A DNA stretch of 32,388 nucleotides, taken from the NCBI GenBank assembly GCA_020060805.1, contig JAGUZM010000357.1, positions 1 to 32,388 on the forward strand. The letters are read 5' to 3'. This document shows positions 1-9,450 of the stretch, one piece after another (position 1 is the stretch's first letter; the number at the start of each line of letters is the position of its first letter). The DNA comes from Deltaproteobacteria bacterium (GTDB lineage Bacteria > Desulfobacterota > DSM-4660 > Desulfatiglandales > HGW-15). Position numbers and translations under genes: made by a program. Under the pieces are notes generated by a model. That model was not told the origin of the DNA and did no database searches. It saw only the letters and a program-made list of their open reading frames with translations.

Positions 1-342
1 ATGTTGCTTTGGTATGTTCAGGGTCCGGTGGCCTACTACCACCTTGGGGCTTACAGTCCGCGGGGTTATGAATTGCGAGCATCGTTTGCCTTATTTTGGT
101 TTGCTACAGAGTACTTTGCCGCGCGCGGCCTCAAGTGGCTTAACCTGGGGGCAGGCGCCGGCATCAAGGACGATGGAAGGGATGGGTTAAGCCGGTTCAA
201 GAAAGGATGGTCAACGGGAACGCGGCCTGCCTATTTGTGCGGGCGGGTGTTTGACCGTCCGGCATATAAGAAGCTTACTACAGAGACCAATCTGACCGGA
301 ACAAGGTACTTTCCGGTATACAGAGCAGGTGAGTTCAGGTAG
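1..342 (+). CDS. FemAB/GNAT-like acyltransferase, C-terminal part (cut by window start)
   Basis: C-terminal sequence LKWLNLGAGAGIKDDGRDGLSRFKKGWSTG..AYLCGRV parallels the C-terminus of the ORF at 1648-2664 (YLNLGGGIKPDDTLDQFKRRFGG..YAYLCNK); the 'LNLG.G....D.L..FK..F/W' pattern is typical of FemAB-like GNAT proteins. Confidence 0.6.
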   Translation: MLLWYVQGPVAYYHLGAYSPRGYELRASFALFWFATEYFAARGLKWLNLGAGAGIKDDGRDGLSRFKKGWSTGTRPAYLCGRVFDRPAYKKLTTETNLTGTRYFPVYRAGEFR

Positions 343-386
343 GGAAGAACGGCTCAGGAGAAGAGTTTCTTGAGTTAAGAACTCCA

Positions 387-1631
387 ATGAAAAGGTTCTA
401 CACTTTTAATGCCGGTTGCATAAGAAGAGGATTGGATACCATACGCATCCAGGAATATCTACAAAGGAATGGCTGGAAGTTGACGCGCAGATTAATGAGT
501 GCAGATTTGATTGTCATTGCTACCTGCGGGGTAGTGCATGCAAACGAAATAAACTCTCTCAGGGCAATAGAGCACGCAGCCAGAAAGAAATCGGCTTCGT
601 CCAGGCTGGTTGTGACTGGATGCTTGCCAAACATAAATCCAGTAGCGATACGGCTACTGGGCGACTTCACTCTTATCCCCACCGTTGACATCGAGAATAT
701 AGACAAACTGGTCAAACCAGGGATACCCTTCAAGCATATCAAAGCACCGGATAGCGTAAAAAGCGGTCGAGACGTAACCAATTACCTTGTGGCGCGGAGC
801 TTCTGCAGGAAGTCCCTAATTTACAAGGCTCTCTTCAATAGATTCGGCATGAACAGCAACTTTACAGCAACTTCGGTCCTCGTTGGAAAATCACTGAAGT
901 ATATAAAAGGACTCCGTAGTGGCCACCGAAATCCGAAGATTGTTCCCTATTACAATATCGCCATCGCACGGGGTTGCCTGAGCGCATGCGCGTTTTGCGC
1001 AACTAAACTTGCCATTGGAGGGCTTCGCAGCAGGCCCGAGGAGGAGATCTTAGACGAATTTAAGAAGGGACTTGATAGGGGCTACGGGATATTTCAGTTG
1101 ATTTCTGAAGATACGGGTTGCTATGGGCTCGACATCGGGTCGAGCTTGCCCAGCCTGCTGCGAAAACTTTTCAGTATCGAAGGGAATTATAAGGTGATGA
1201 TCATCGACTACCATCCTCGATGGTTGATTAGCCAATACAGGGAACTGGTGCCTTTGCTGATTGAGAACCGTTCTAAGGTGAGAGAAATGTTCATTCCAGT
1301 ACAATCCGGCTCTGATCGAATGCTGGAACTGATGGGGAGAAACCACAGGGCCAACGAAATTAAGGCCATACTACAGGAGGTAAAAGAGAAAGCGCCATGC
1401 ATATCGCTTCGAACGAGCCTGTTAATCGGGTTCCCAGGTGAAACGGAGGAGGACTTCGAGGCTACCAAAGATTTCATAAGAGGTGTGGGCTTTTCGGAAG
1501 TTACGGTCAACAGGTATGAAGATCGCCCCAACACTCCTTCATCGAAGATGCAGGGCAAGGTGGAGGGAAAAACCATTGAACGTCGTGCCAAGTTCCTCGC
1601 TGAACACATGAATTGCCACATCCTGTCTTAG
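387..1631 (+). CDS. MiaB-like radical SAM methylthiotransferase family protein lacking a TRAM domain
   Basis: Radical SAM motif ARGCLSACAFC (CxxxCxxC); N-terminal UPF0004-like Cys residues (NAGC, IATCGVV, VTGCLPN); LLIGFPGETEEDF and NRYEDRPNTPSSKM motifs; ends shortly after the radical SAM core. Confidence 0.8.
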   Translation: MKRFYTFNAGCIRRGLDTIRIQEYLQRNGWKLTRRLMSADLIVIATCGVVHANEINSLRAIEHAARKKSASSRLVVTGCLPNINPVAIRLLGDFTLIPTVDIENIDKLVKPGIPFKHIKAPDSVKSGRDVTNYLVARSFCRKSLIYKALFNRFGMNSNFTATSVLVGKSLKYIKGLRSGHRNPKIVPYYNIAIARGCLSACAFCATKLAIGGLRSRPEEEILDEFKKGLDRGYGIFQLISEDTGCYGLDIGSSLPSLLRKLFSIEGNYKVMIIDYHPRWLISQYRELVPLLIENRSKVREMFIPVQSGSDRMLELMGRNHRANEIKAILQEVKEKAPCISLRTSLLIGFPGETEEDFEATKDFIRGVGFSEVTVNRYEDRPNTPSSKMQGKVEGKTIERRAKFLAEHMNCHILS

Positions 1632-1647
1632 AAGCCAAGGGAAAAAC

Positions 1648-2664
1648 TTGACGAGCGTGCGCCACAAACTGATTGAGATCACAGAGCCGCATCGGTGGGC
1701 TCAGGCACTAAAAAACGTACCTCATCCACCGTCGCACCGATGGGGATACTGCGCAGCGATGGCGGAATCGAGCTGCCTGACAACCTTCCTATACCTTGCG
1801 GAGCAAAATGGGGATTTCCTTTGTTGCCCTTTCAGTATCCGCCAGAAAGAACGCCAATATCCCGAGCTTGTTTCTCCTTACGGGTTCGGAGGTATGATGT
1901 GTACATCCCATCACTTTGGAAGGCTGGAGGACTTCAGAAAGGCATGGGAGGATTTCGCGCAGCAGAATGGTTTCGTTAGTGCTTTCATCATGCAACATCC
2001 CGCGTTTCCTTTGTCCAGGGAAATTTGGACGCATAAACTGGTAGACTACCGAATTCTGTATCAAATCGATTTGGGACGTGACCTGGAAGAATTGCTGAGG
2101 CACATGGGCAAGACCCACCGGTATGAACTGCGGCGCTGTGAAGAGAGGCCTGATATGGAGGTAGTAACAGACAGAGATGAACTCCGAAAAGTGCTCTTGG
2201 ATTTGTATCCGGAGACGGTGAGGCGCGTTGGAGCCTCGGCTGTATACCATTTTAGATCTTCAAGTCTCGAGAGACTCGCGGATGCCGAAGACTCCCTTTT
2301 ACTTGGTGTGAAGGAGAGAGAGAGTATCCATGCGGTCGCCCTCTTCTTGTTTACAGCCTGGGCGGCGGATTATTTTTTGAATGCATCCACTCTTGAGGGC
2401 AGAAAGTATAGTCGACTGCTGGTCTGGGCAGCCATAAAGGCGCTCAAGCAAAAGCATGTAGCTTACCTTAACCTGGGCGGCGGAATAAAACCTGATGACA
2501 CGCTTGATCAATTTAAGCGCCGTTTCGGGGGGGAAATGGTTGTGGGACAGGTACTGAAGCAGGTCTTCAATCAGGATAAGTATGCTTATCTCTGTAACAA
2601 GTACGGATCGGTCTCGGACATGGAGACAGACTACTTCCCGCCTTATTGGAAAAAGGTAGTATAA
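1648..2664 (+). CDS. FemAB/GNAT-like acyltransferase
   Basis: TTG start; MGKTHRYELRRCEE and AYLNLGGGIKPDDTLDQFKRRFGG are FemAB-like; paralogous to the truncated ORF at 1-342. Confidence 0.65.
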   Translation: MTSVRHKLIEITEPHRWAQALKNVPHPPSHRWGYCAAMAESSCLTTFLYLAEQNGDFLCCPFSIRQKERQYPELVSPYGFGGMMCTSHHFGRLEDFRKAWEDFAQQNGFVSAFIMQHPAFPLSREIWTHKLVDYRILYQIDLGRDLEELLRHMGKTHRYELRRCEERPDMEVVTDRDELRKVLLDLYPETVRRVGASAVYHFRSSSLERLADAEDSLLLGVKERESIHAVALFLFTAWAADYFLNASTLEGRKYSRLLVWAAIKALKQKHVAYLNLGGGIKPDDTLDQFKRRFGGEMVVGQVLKQVFNQDKYAYLCNKYGSVSDMETDYFPPYWKKVV

Positions 2665-2680
2665 GGGCGGCACGGCAGCA

Positions 2681-3367
2681 ATGACTCGGGAGTCAGGTGT
2701 GAAGGGACCGTCTGGCATCACGACGGGTGTCCCCAATTATCACGATATCGTGAGACATTACGAGAAGCGCCTCCGTCAATACGGGCCAACATACCGAGGT
2801 ATGGATTGGCCGAGCGAAGGAGATCTCAAGAGGCGGCTCGAGGTGATGCTAGGTCTCATAAGATTTCGCGGCTCGGAACCTGTGTCCATTCTCGACCTTG
2901 GCTGCGGCGTAGGCCTACTGGTTGATTATTTGAAAGCTCAAAATATGCTGCACCTGTTCGAATACTGGGGAATAGATCTTTCTGAGGAAATGGTAGCCAC
3001 AGCGCGGCGTCGGCACCCAACCCAGAGATTTGAAGCGGCGGACATTCTTCAAAAAGGCTTGCCCGAAAAGTGTACAGACTACGTCATCATGAATGGGTTG
3101 CTAACAGAAAAAGTGACATTGAAACAAAAAGAGATGGAGATGTTCGCTCGCTCGATGGTGAAGGTGGCATTCGACGCGTGTCGATACGGTGTTGCTTTCA
3201 ATGTGATGAGCACGCATGTAGACTGGACGCGGTCAGACCTGTTTCACTGGCCCCTGGATCGGGCGGCAGCTTTCCTCGTAAAACGGTGCAGTCGCTGGTT
3301 GGTCATTCGCATGGATTACGGGTTATATGAGTATACCGTGTACGTCCACCGTGAGCCGAACGTATGA
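2681..3367 (+). CDS. class I SAM-dependent methyltransferase
   Basis: Motif I ILDLGCGVGLLVDYL, WGIDLSEEMVATARRR, and ADILQKGLPEKCTDYVIMNG. Confidence 0.8.
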   Translation: MTRESGVKGPSGITTGVPNYHDIVRHYEKRLRQYGPTYRGMDWPSEGDLKRRLEVMLGLIRFRGSEPVSILDLGCGVGLLVDYLKAQNMLHLFEYWGIDLSEEMVATARRRHPTQRFEAADILQKGLPEKCTDYVIMNGLLTEKVTLKQKEMEMFARSMVKVAFDACRYGVAFNVMSTHVDWTRSDLFHWPLDRAAAFLVKRCSRWLVIRMDYGLYEYTVYVHREPNV

Positions 3368-3837
3368 GTATCGACATCAGGTCCATCAAGCCGGAGGATG
3401 TCGAAACATTCAGGGAGACATTGTTCTTGCTCTCTTCGGATGACGTAGGGTTCCCTGAAGAAGCTCTTCAGCATTACTGGAAAAGCTGGGCAACGGATGC
3501 GATCACCAAAGCCGCTCTAGATCCCAAGAGTGTGTTTCTGGGAGCCTGGGAGGGGGGGGCGATGGTTGGACTCCTGATGGGTATGGCGCCCGAAGGGGGC
3601 GTGGGGACGGTAGTCTGGCTTCTGGTTTCCAGGGCCAATCAACGTCGAGGAATCGGTCGGCGATTGTTTCATGAGGCTTGCCGACGGTATCGTGAAATGG
3701 GGAGCCACAAAGTAAAACTGACCGTTCCCAGTAGAGAAAGGGCAACATTCTACGAAAAACAGGGTATGCAAGTTGAGGGGTTCCACATGAACCACTGGTG
3801 GCATATGGATATGTGGTCGATGGGAATGCAGTTATGA
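3364..3837 (+). CDS. GNAT family N-acetyltransferase
   Basis: ATGA overlap with the upstream gene; acetyl-CoA loop VSRANQRRGIGRRLFHEACRRYREMG and ATFYEKQGMQVEGF. Confidence 0.8.
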   Translation: MSIDIRSIKPEDVETFRETLFLLSSDDVGFPEEALQHYWKSWATDAITKAALDPKSVFLGAWEGGAMVGLLMGMAPEGGVGTVVWLLVSRANQRRGIGRRLFHEACRRYREMGSHKVKLTVPSRERATFYEKQGMQVEGFHMNHWWHMDMWSMGMQL

Positions 3838-3858
3838 GCTTGCTGTAGGAGGATCACC

Positions 3859-4782
3859 ATGGGTTGGAGGAAATTCGGCCTTATTTTTTCCATCAGAAAG
3901 CAAAAAATAGGTTGGCTGAAAAGCCACGCCATGCTTCCTAGCCCTGTGCTGTTGGAGGATAGGATACGAGTCTATTTCACCGGCAGGGACAGTAAAGGGC
4001 ATAGTAGAATGGGTTTTGTGGATATGGATTCGGAAGATCCGGAGAGAATTTTTCATGTGCATGATCGGCCGCTCTTGGAGTTGGGGAAGATAGGGACGTT
4101 TGATGATAGTGGCACCCTGGGAACATGGGCGGTGCTCGACGGCGAGCGTGTATTTCTCTATTACAACGGCTACAACAGAAGAGTCACGGTTCCGTGGAGT
4201 AATGCCATAGGGCTAGCGGTCAGTAGTGACCGTGGGGTATCTTTCGAACGCATGTACGAGGGGCCGATCGTTGACCGCAATGCAAAGGAACCGTATTTTG
4301 CCATTTCGCCGTGCATCCTGAGAGAGAATGGCGTTTGGCACATGTGGTATACGTCGGGTACAGGTTGGATACTGGTGAACGAGGTACCTGAACCGCTCTA
4401 TGTCATCAAATACGGCCATTCAACGGACGGTATTGTCTGGAAGCGGGAGGACCTTACCTGTATCTACCCTCTGACACCGCAGGAGGCTAATGCACGTGCC
4501 GCGGTGATTAAGGAGGAGGGGCGGTACAAGATGTGGTTTTGCTACAGAGGGAGCCTCGACTTCAGGGACGGCGGCGGAAGTTACCGCATCGGCTACGCAG
4601 AAGCAGATACGCCCACAGAATGGGTGCGGTGCGATGAGAGATCAGGCATAGCGCCAGGGGATGGCTGGGACTCGAAAATGCAAGCGTATCCGGCAATTGT
4701 CAGGGTGAGAGAAAGGAAATATCTCTTTTACAACGGCAACGGATTCGGGGCGGAAGGGTTTGGTTGCGCCGTATGGGAATAG
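3859..4782 (+). CDS. GH43/GH130-like beta-propeller protein
   Basis: Repeated blade-like motifs: IRVYFTGRDSKGHSRMGFVDMD, RVFLYYNGYN, ISPCILRENGVWHMWYTSG, GRYKMWFCYRGS, KYLFYNGNGFG; RBS aggagg upstream. Confidence 0.65.
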   Translation: MGWRKFGLIFSIRKQKIGWLKSHAMLPSPVLLEDRIRVYFTGRDSKGHSRMGFVDMDSEDPERIFHVHDRPLLELGKIGTFDDSGTLGTWAVLDGERVFLYYNGYNRRVTVPWSNAIGLAVSSDRGVSFERMYEGPIVDRNAKEPYFAISPCILRENGVWHMWYTSGTGWILVNEVPEPLYVIKYGHSTDGIVWKREDLTCIYPLTPQEANARAAVIKEEGRYKMWFCYRGSLDFRDGGGSYRIGYAEADTPTEWVRCDERSGIAPGDGWDSKMQAYPAIVRVRERKYLFYNGNGFGAEGFGCAVWE

Positions 4783-4981
4783 ACACCGGATCGTACGGTC
4801 GACTTCAATTTTCTAGGTGCAGTCGACACGTTGAAGGGAAAGATATTTCACCTTGGTCCATGGAGGTTCTCATGGAAGCTGCCGTGCTGGACATCCATTG
4901 CAGCGATATCAAGTTATGTGGGGATTTATGAATTGCTTTTGATGAGACAGTAGAGGAAAGGTAGCGAATAGAAAAGTAACG

Positions 4982-6217
4982 ATGAAAAAGCGAATTGACG
5001 ATTTGGCAATTTTCGGCGGAACGCCTGCGTTTGTTGAGAGCCTTCATGTGGGCTATCCGAACCTAGGGAGCCGCGAAAAGCTTCTGTATTACATCAACGA
5101 CATCCTAGACAGGCGCTGGCTAACCAACCAGGGTGTCTATGTACAGCGCTTTGAAGAGCGCGTGGCAGATTTTGTGGGAGCAAAATACTGTATCGCGACA
5201 TGCAATGCCACCATTGGACTGATGATTGCGATGAAGGCGCTCGGGCTCATGGGTGAAGCCATCATCCCCGCGTTTACCTTCATCGCCACAGCACATGCGC
5301 TTCAATGGCAGGAAGTCACCCCCATTTTTTGCGACATAGATCCACGGACTCATAATATTGACCCGGAGAAGGTGGAGCGACTGATTACGCCCCGGACGAC
5401 CGGGATCATTGGGGTCCACGTGTGGGGCCGAGCATGCAAAGTGGAGGCTTTGACGCAGATTGCGCGACGGTATAATCTCAAACTCATGTTTGATGCGGCT
5501 CATGCTTTCGGATGCAGTTACCAGGGAAGGATGATCGGGAACTTCGGTGACTGCGAAGTGTTCAGTTTTCATGCAACCAAGTTCGTAAATACCTCGGAAG
5601 GCGGCGCTATCGTGACGAACGACGGGGAGTTGGCCAGGAGAGCGAGGTTGATGAAGAATTTTGGTTTTGCGGATTTTGACAGAGTGGATGTGGTCGGGAT
5701 AAATGGCAAGATGAGTGAGTTATCAGCGGCTATAGGTTTAGCCAATCTGGAGAGCTTGAAGGATTTCGTAAACATTAATTATCGCAATTATGGATATTAT
5801 CAGAAATATTTGCGAGATATTGATGGGATAGAACTGGTGTTGTTTGAAGACTGTCAGGTGCATAATTACCAGTACATCGTGATAAAGGTGGATGAGAACG
5901 TTACTTCCTTAAGCCGAGATCAACTACAAAAAATATTATGGAAGGAAAAGGTTTTAGCTCGTCGGTATTTCTATCCGGGGTGTCATCGGATGGAACCGTA
6001 TCGGACGCGGTTCCCGGACGCGGGAGTAGAACTGAGAGAAACCGAGAAACTTGCGAAAAGCGTTCTGTGCCTACCGACAGGCCCCGCTGTGGGAGAGGTG
6101 CAGGTGAATCTTATCTGCCAGATCATACGAGTATCTGTGGAGAACGGCGTCGGGGTGAAGCGCAGGATGGATATGGCGGCTGAGGGGGAATCCTATGTCA
6201 AAGAAGCCGCTCGTTGA
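4982..6217 (+). CDS. DegT/DnrJ/EryC1/StrS family PLP-dependent aminotransferase
   Basis: WLTNQGVYVQRFEERVADFVGAKYCIATCNAT, IGVHVWGRACKVEAL, FDAAHAFGCSYQGRMIGNFGDCEVFSFHATKFVNTSEGGAIVTND (PLP lysine), GINGKMSELSAAIGL. Confidence 0.93.
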   Translation: MKKRIDDLAIFGGTPAFVESLHVGYPNLGSREKLLYYINDILDRRWLTNQGVYVQRFEERVADFVGAKYCIATCNATIGLMIAMKALGLMGEAIIPAFTFIATAHALQWQEVTPIFCDIDPRTHNIDPEKVERLITPRTTGIIGVHVWGRACKVEALTQIARRYNLKLMFDAAHAFGCSYQGRMIGNFGDCEVFSFHATKFVNTSEGGAIVTNDGELARRARLMKNFGFADFDRVDVVGINGKMSELSAAIGLANLESLKDFVNINYRNYGYYQKYLRDIDGIELVLFEDCQVHNYQYIVIKVDENVTSLSRDQLQKILWKEKVLARRYFYPGCHRMEPYRTRFPDAGVELRETEKLAKSVLCLPTGPAVGEVQVNLICQIIRVSVENGVGVKRRMDMAAEGESYVKEAAR

Positions 6218-7166
6218 CATCTGTATACTGACTTATAACCATGAAAGGTTTATTCAAGAGGCGATCGAAAGTGTGCTCGCACAGAAGACGGCGTTTCCGT
6301 ACAGAGTAAATATCGGCGATGATTGTTCGGGTGATAAGACTCAAGAAATAATTAGGAAATACGCGGGGCGGTATAGTGATCAAATAAGGACGGTGTTGTT
6401 AGAAGAACATCGAGGTATTATACACAGGAATCGCCTCGGCATGGAATTGCTAAAGCTATGCACAGGCACTTATGTTGCTTTGCTAGATGGTGATGATTAC
6501 TGGACAGATCCAACTAAGTTGCAGAAGCAAGTCAATTTTATGGATGAACATTCTGACTGTGCGGTATGCTTCCATAAGGTTCTAGTGTTTTACGAAGACG
6601 GTAGCCAGAAATCCTATGTTTTTTGCCCTGTTGGGAAAAAGAAAAGCTGGGTGCTTGAGGATCTGCTAAAAGGGAACTTCATACCTACTTGTTCAGTCAT
6701 GTTTCGGAGGGGACTATTTGATCGGTTCCCGGACTGGTTTTACACTGTCGAAATAGGAGACTGGCCTCTGCATATTCTCAATGCGCAGTATGGTAGTATC
6801 TGCTACATCGATGAAACTATGGCAGCATATAGAGTTCATTCGGGAGGAATCTTTTCTCAGAAGCCTGTCGTTGAGCAGTTGATGATTATAAATGATATGC
6901 TCGAAAAGTTGAGTAGACATTTGGATAATAAATATCACAAAGTTATAAATGAAAGGATAGTAAGGAACTGGTATTCATTAGCTATAGAGCATATGAAGAA
7001 TAATGAATCGGATTATGCTTGGAGTTATGCGAGGAAATGCCTGAGTGCGGGGCCTTTTTTTAATCACTTGCCTTATAAATTGAGAACGCTGATGAGGTTC
7101 TATTTGCCGAGGTCATTCAGGGTGCTACAAGATGTGTTTTCGGTTCTAAGAGGAATGAGAGCTTAG
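6195..7166 (+). CDS. glycosyltransferase family 2
   Basis: VDICILTYNHERFIQEAIESVLAQKTAFPYRVNIGDDCSGDKT and YVALLDGDDYWTDPTKLQKQVNFMD; overlaps the upstream stop. Confidence 0.93.
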   Translation: MSKKPLVDICILTYNHERFIQEAIESVLAQKTAFPYRVNIGDDCSGDKTQEIIRKYAGRYSDQIRTVLLEEHRGIIHRNRLGMELLKLCTGTYVALLDGDDYWTDPTKLQKQVNFMDEHSDCAVCFHKVLVFYEDGSQKSYVFCPVGKKKSWVLEDLLKGNFIPTCSVMFRRGLFDRFPDWFYTVEIGDWPLHILNAQYGSICYIDETMAAYRVHSGGIFSQKPVVEQLMIINDMLEKLSRHLDNKYHKVINERIVRNWYSLAIEHMKNNESDYAWSYARKCLSAGPFFNHLPYKLRTLMRFYLPRSFRVLQDVFSVLRGMRA

Positions 7167-7178
7167 AAGCTACCCCGG

Positions 7179-8336
7179 GTGTTTGGATTATCTTCGATGG
7201 GAGTTGGTGCCAAGCAACGGATAATTATCTCAACGCGGCTTAACGGGGCGGGCGGAGTAGAAACTCACCTTTTTAAGCTCTCCCGTGTCCTTGCTGGGAG
7301 GGGGGCTGAAGTAACGATTGCGTCCAGAGTGGTAAATCCATCGACACCTCTCGTTGATGTCTGTCGGACTATACCAGTGAAAATCGTCAAGACGCCCTTC
7401 GCCGGGAAACGTCGTTATTTTCGGTTGTCGACAGCATGGGCTCTGGTGTTCTGGCCGACGGTTTTTCTGCGAGGTCGATTCGATGTGCTATATACTTTTG
7501 AATTTAGCTCCTTCACGAGATTCCTGAGCTATTTTGTAAAACCCCGGGGAAAGGTGATAGGAAATTGTGTGGGCGACTTGACAAAAGCAGCACCGTGGTT
7601 GGGGAAAAGGATAAACGCATGCGTGTCAGAGCTGATTGTTGAGTCGTCTCCGCAGAAGACGGTTATCACTCAGAATTGCAAGCTCAAGGTCCCGGTTCGT
7701 GTGATACCTCTCCTGGGCCACTATCAGGCATCTGTTGCCACCCACACGCCAGAGCACGAAAAATTCGAGGTGGCTTTCCTGGGGCGTTACGAACGGGCGA
7801 AAGGGATTTACCGATTGCTCGACATATGGTCGGATCTGGGTGTAGAAGGTGCGAGCCTTCATTTCTATGGTGGCGGGCCCGAAAGGGATCGACTGGAGCG
7901 TGAAATAAGAGTTCGCGGGCTCCATTCCTCAGTGGATATTCATGGTGGTTGGAATGAGGAGGGTGAGCTCTCAGCGATATTGCAGAGAACTGACCTGGTA
8001 GTGCTACCGTCTGAGGCGGAAGGTCTACCAGTGGTTCTGCTAGAGGCCATGGCATACGGTGTGCCCTTTGTCGCATCGGACGTAGGCGCTGTTCGAACGC
8101 TAGCACAGGATAATCCGGATGTTCGGGTTGTCCCGCTGGATAATTTTGCCCTCAGGAAGGCTATTCTTGAGATGATGAGAGTGATCAGAGAAGGGCGAGT
8201 TTCAAGAAAACGGCTGCAGGCATACCATCGCGGGCGTTATCCCTTTGAGCGGATAGCTGATGCCTGGGCAATTTCGCTTCTGGGCAGTGTGAGCGCGCAG
8301 TCGTCAGGGTGCGATACCTTGGAGCAGATCTGGTGA
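7179..8336 (+). CDS. glycosyltransferase family 4
   Basis: GTG start; NGAGGVETHLFKLSRVLAGRGAEV, VAFLGRYERAKGIYRLLDIW, LHFYGGGPERDRLE, VLPSEAEGLPVVLLEAMAYGVPFVASDVGAVRTL. Confidence 0.93.
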   Translation: MFGLSSMGVGAKQRIIISTRLNGAGGVETHLFKLSRVLAGRGAEVTIASRVVNPSTPLVDVCRTIPVKIVKTPFAGKRRYFRLSTAWALVFWPTVFLRGRFDVLYTFEFSSFTRFLSYFVKPRGKVIGNCVGDLTKAAPWLGKRINACVSELIVESSPQKTVITQNCKLKVPVRVIPLLGHYQASVATHTPEHEKFEVAFLGRYERAKGIYRLLDIWSDLGVEGASLHFYGGGPERDRLEREIRVRGLHSSVDIHGGWNEEGELSAILQRTDLVVLPSEAEGLPVVLLEAMAYGVPFVASDVGAVRTLAQDNPDVRVVPLDNFALRKAILEMMRVIREGRVSRKRLQAYHRGRYPFERIADAWAISLLGSVSAQSSGCDTLEQIW

Positions 8337-9259
8337 AAATGAGCCGCTCGGCAGGAAGCACTTTGAGAATGGGGAAGTTGGCTTTAGCCTCGATGATCGC
8401 ACACCAGCGCTTCCTGGAAGCTCTGTGGGTCATGATATCGAGACGGTGGCATGATAACTGGACGGTGCGCTCCATATCTCATGCCGTTAGTCAGGCGATG
8501 GCGAGGACCAAAAGGACATGGCGTACGGTATCGGTAAGCCCGCACACAAGGATGATTGTCGATGTGGCTGATATTTACATGGAGTTGTATTTCTTTGGTT
8601 GCTATGAGCTAGAAACTGCTCTACGTATTCGAAAGTTACTGAGGCGAGGCGACGTTGTTTTGGATATCGGAGCAAACGCTGGCTATTACTCGCTTCTGAT
8701 GGCTGATATTGTGGGTGAGGAGGGTCATGTTCATGCATTCGAACCCAATCCCGGGGTCGCCTCTGTGCTTCGGGCATCCGTGGGATTGAACAGGTACGAG
8801 CGGCGAGTCACGGTAAATGAGATCGTGGTGAGCGGGACGTCACGGCATGCTGTTCCTTTCTATATCTCCAGACTTCGCGAAAATTCCGGTCTGTCTTCAA
8901 CAAGACGTCACAGTACGGCGCTTGTGGAAGAAGGCAAAATCCTTGTTAAGGCCGTAAGCGTGGATGACTACGTACGAGCGAAAGGTCTTCACCGCTGTGA
9001 CGGTGTCAAGATAGACGTAGAGACGACGGAAGCAGAGGTTGTTCGCGGCATGGACCGAACGCTTAGGGATCTGAAGCCGTCTTTTATAGTATGCGAGACC
9101 CTTCTTGGAGGAGATGCCGACGCAGAGTTGCGGGCGCACGGCTTCGTTCCGCAAGCCCCTATGGGCGATAATTCTGCGGCTTGGGTTGCGAAAAACGGTT
9201 ACTGGGGAAACGTGATCTACGTGTCAGGGAAAGAGATGCTCGCTCGTGGTCGCAATTAA
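8333..9259 (+). CDS. FkbM family methyltransferase
   Basis: DVVLDIGANAGYYSLLMADIVGEEGHVHAFEPNPG; VDDYVRAKGLHRCDGVKIDVETTEAEVVRGM. GTG start overlapping the upstream TGA, or ATG at 8339. Confidence 0.88.
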   Translation: MKMSRSAGSTLRMGKLALASMIAHQRFLEALWVMISRRWHDNWTVRSISHAVSQAMARTKRTWRTVSVSPHTRMIVDVADIYMELYFFGCYELETALRIRKLLRRGDVVLDIGANAGYYSLLMADIVGEEGHVHAFEPNPGVASVLRASVGLNRYERRVTVNEIVVSGTSRHAVPFYISRLRENSGLSSTRRHSTALVEEGKILVKAVSVDDYVRAKGLHRCDGVKIDVETTEAEVVRGMDRTLRDLKPSFIVCETLLGGDADAELRAHGFVPQAPMGDNSAAWVAKNGYWGNVIYVSGKEMLARGRN

Positions 9260-9450
9260 ACATGACCGTTTCCGGGGGGAAGTATGGGCGAAAGGAGAAC
9301 TGCGGGCATAGCCATGACCAGCGAGCCTGAAATACCTGGAGGACTATTCCTCCACGCCGGGATCCTAAGGCAAATTTGGGACTCGCTGCGGGTGCTGGAC
9401 GACCGGGACACATAGGCTGCACTCTCAACCCGGCCGGTTGAAGCCTGCAT

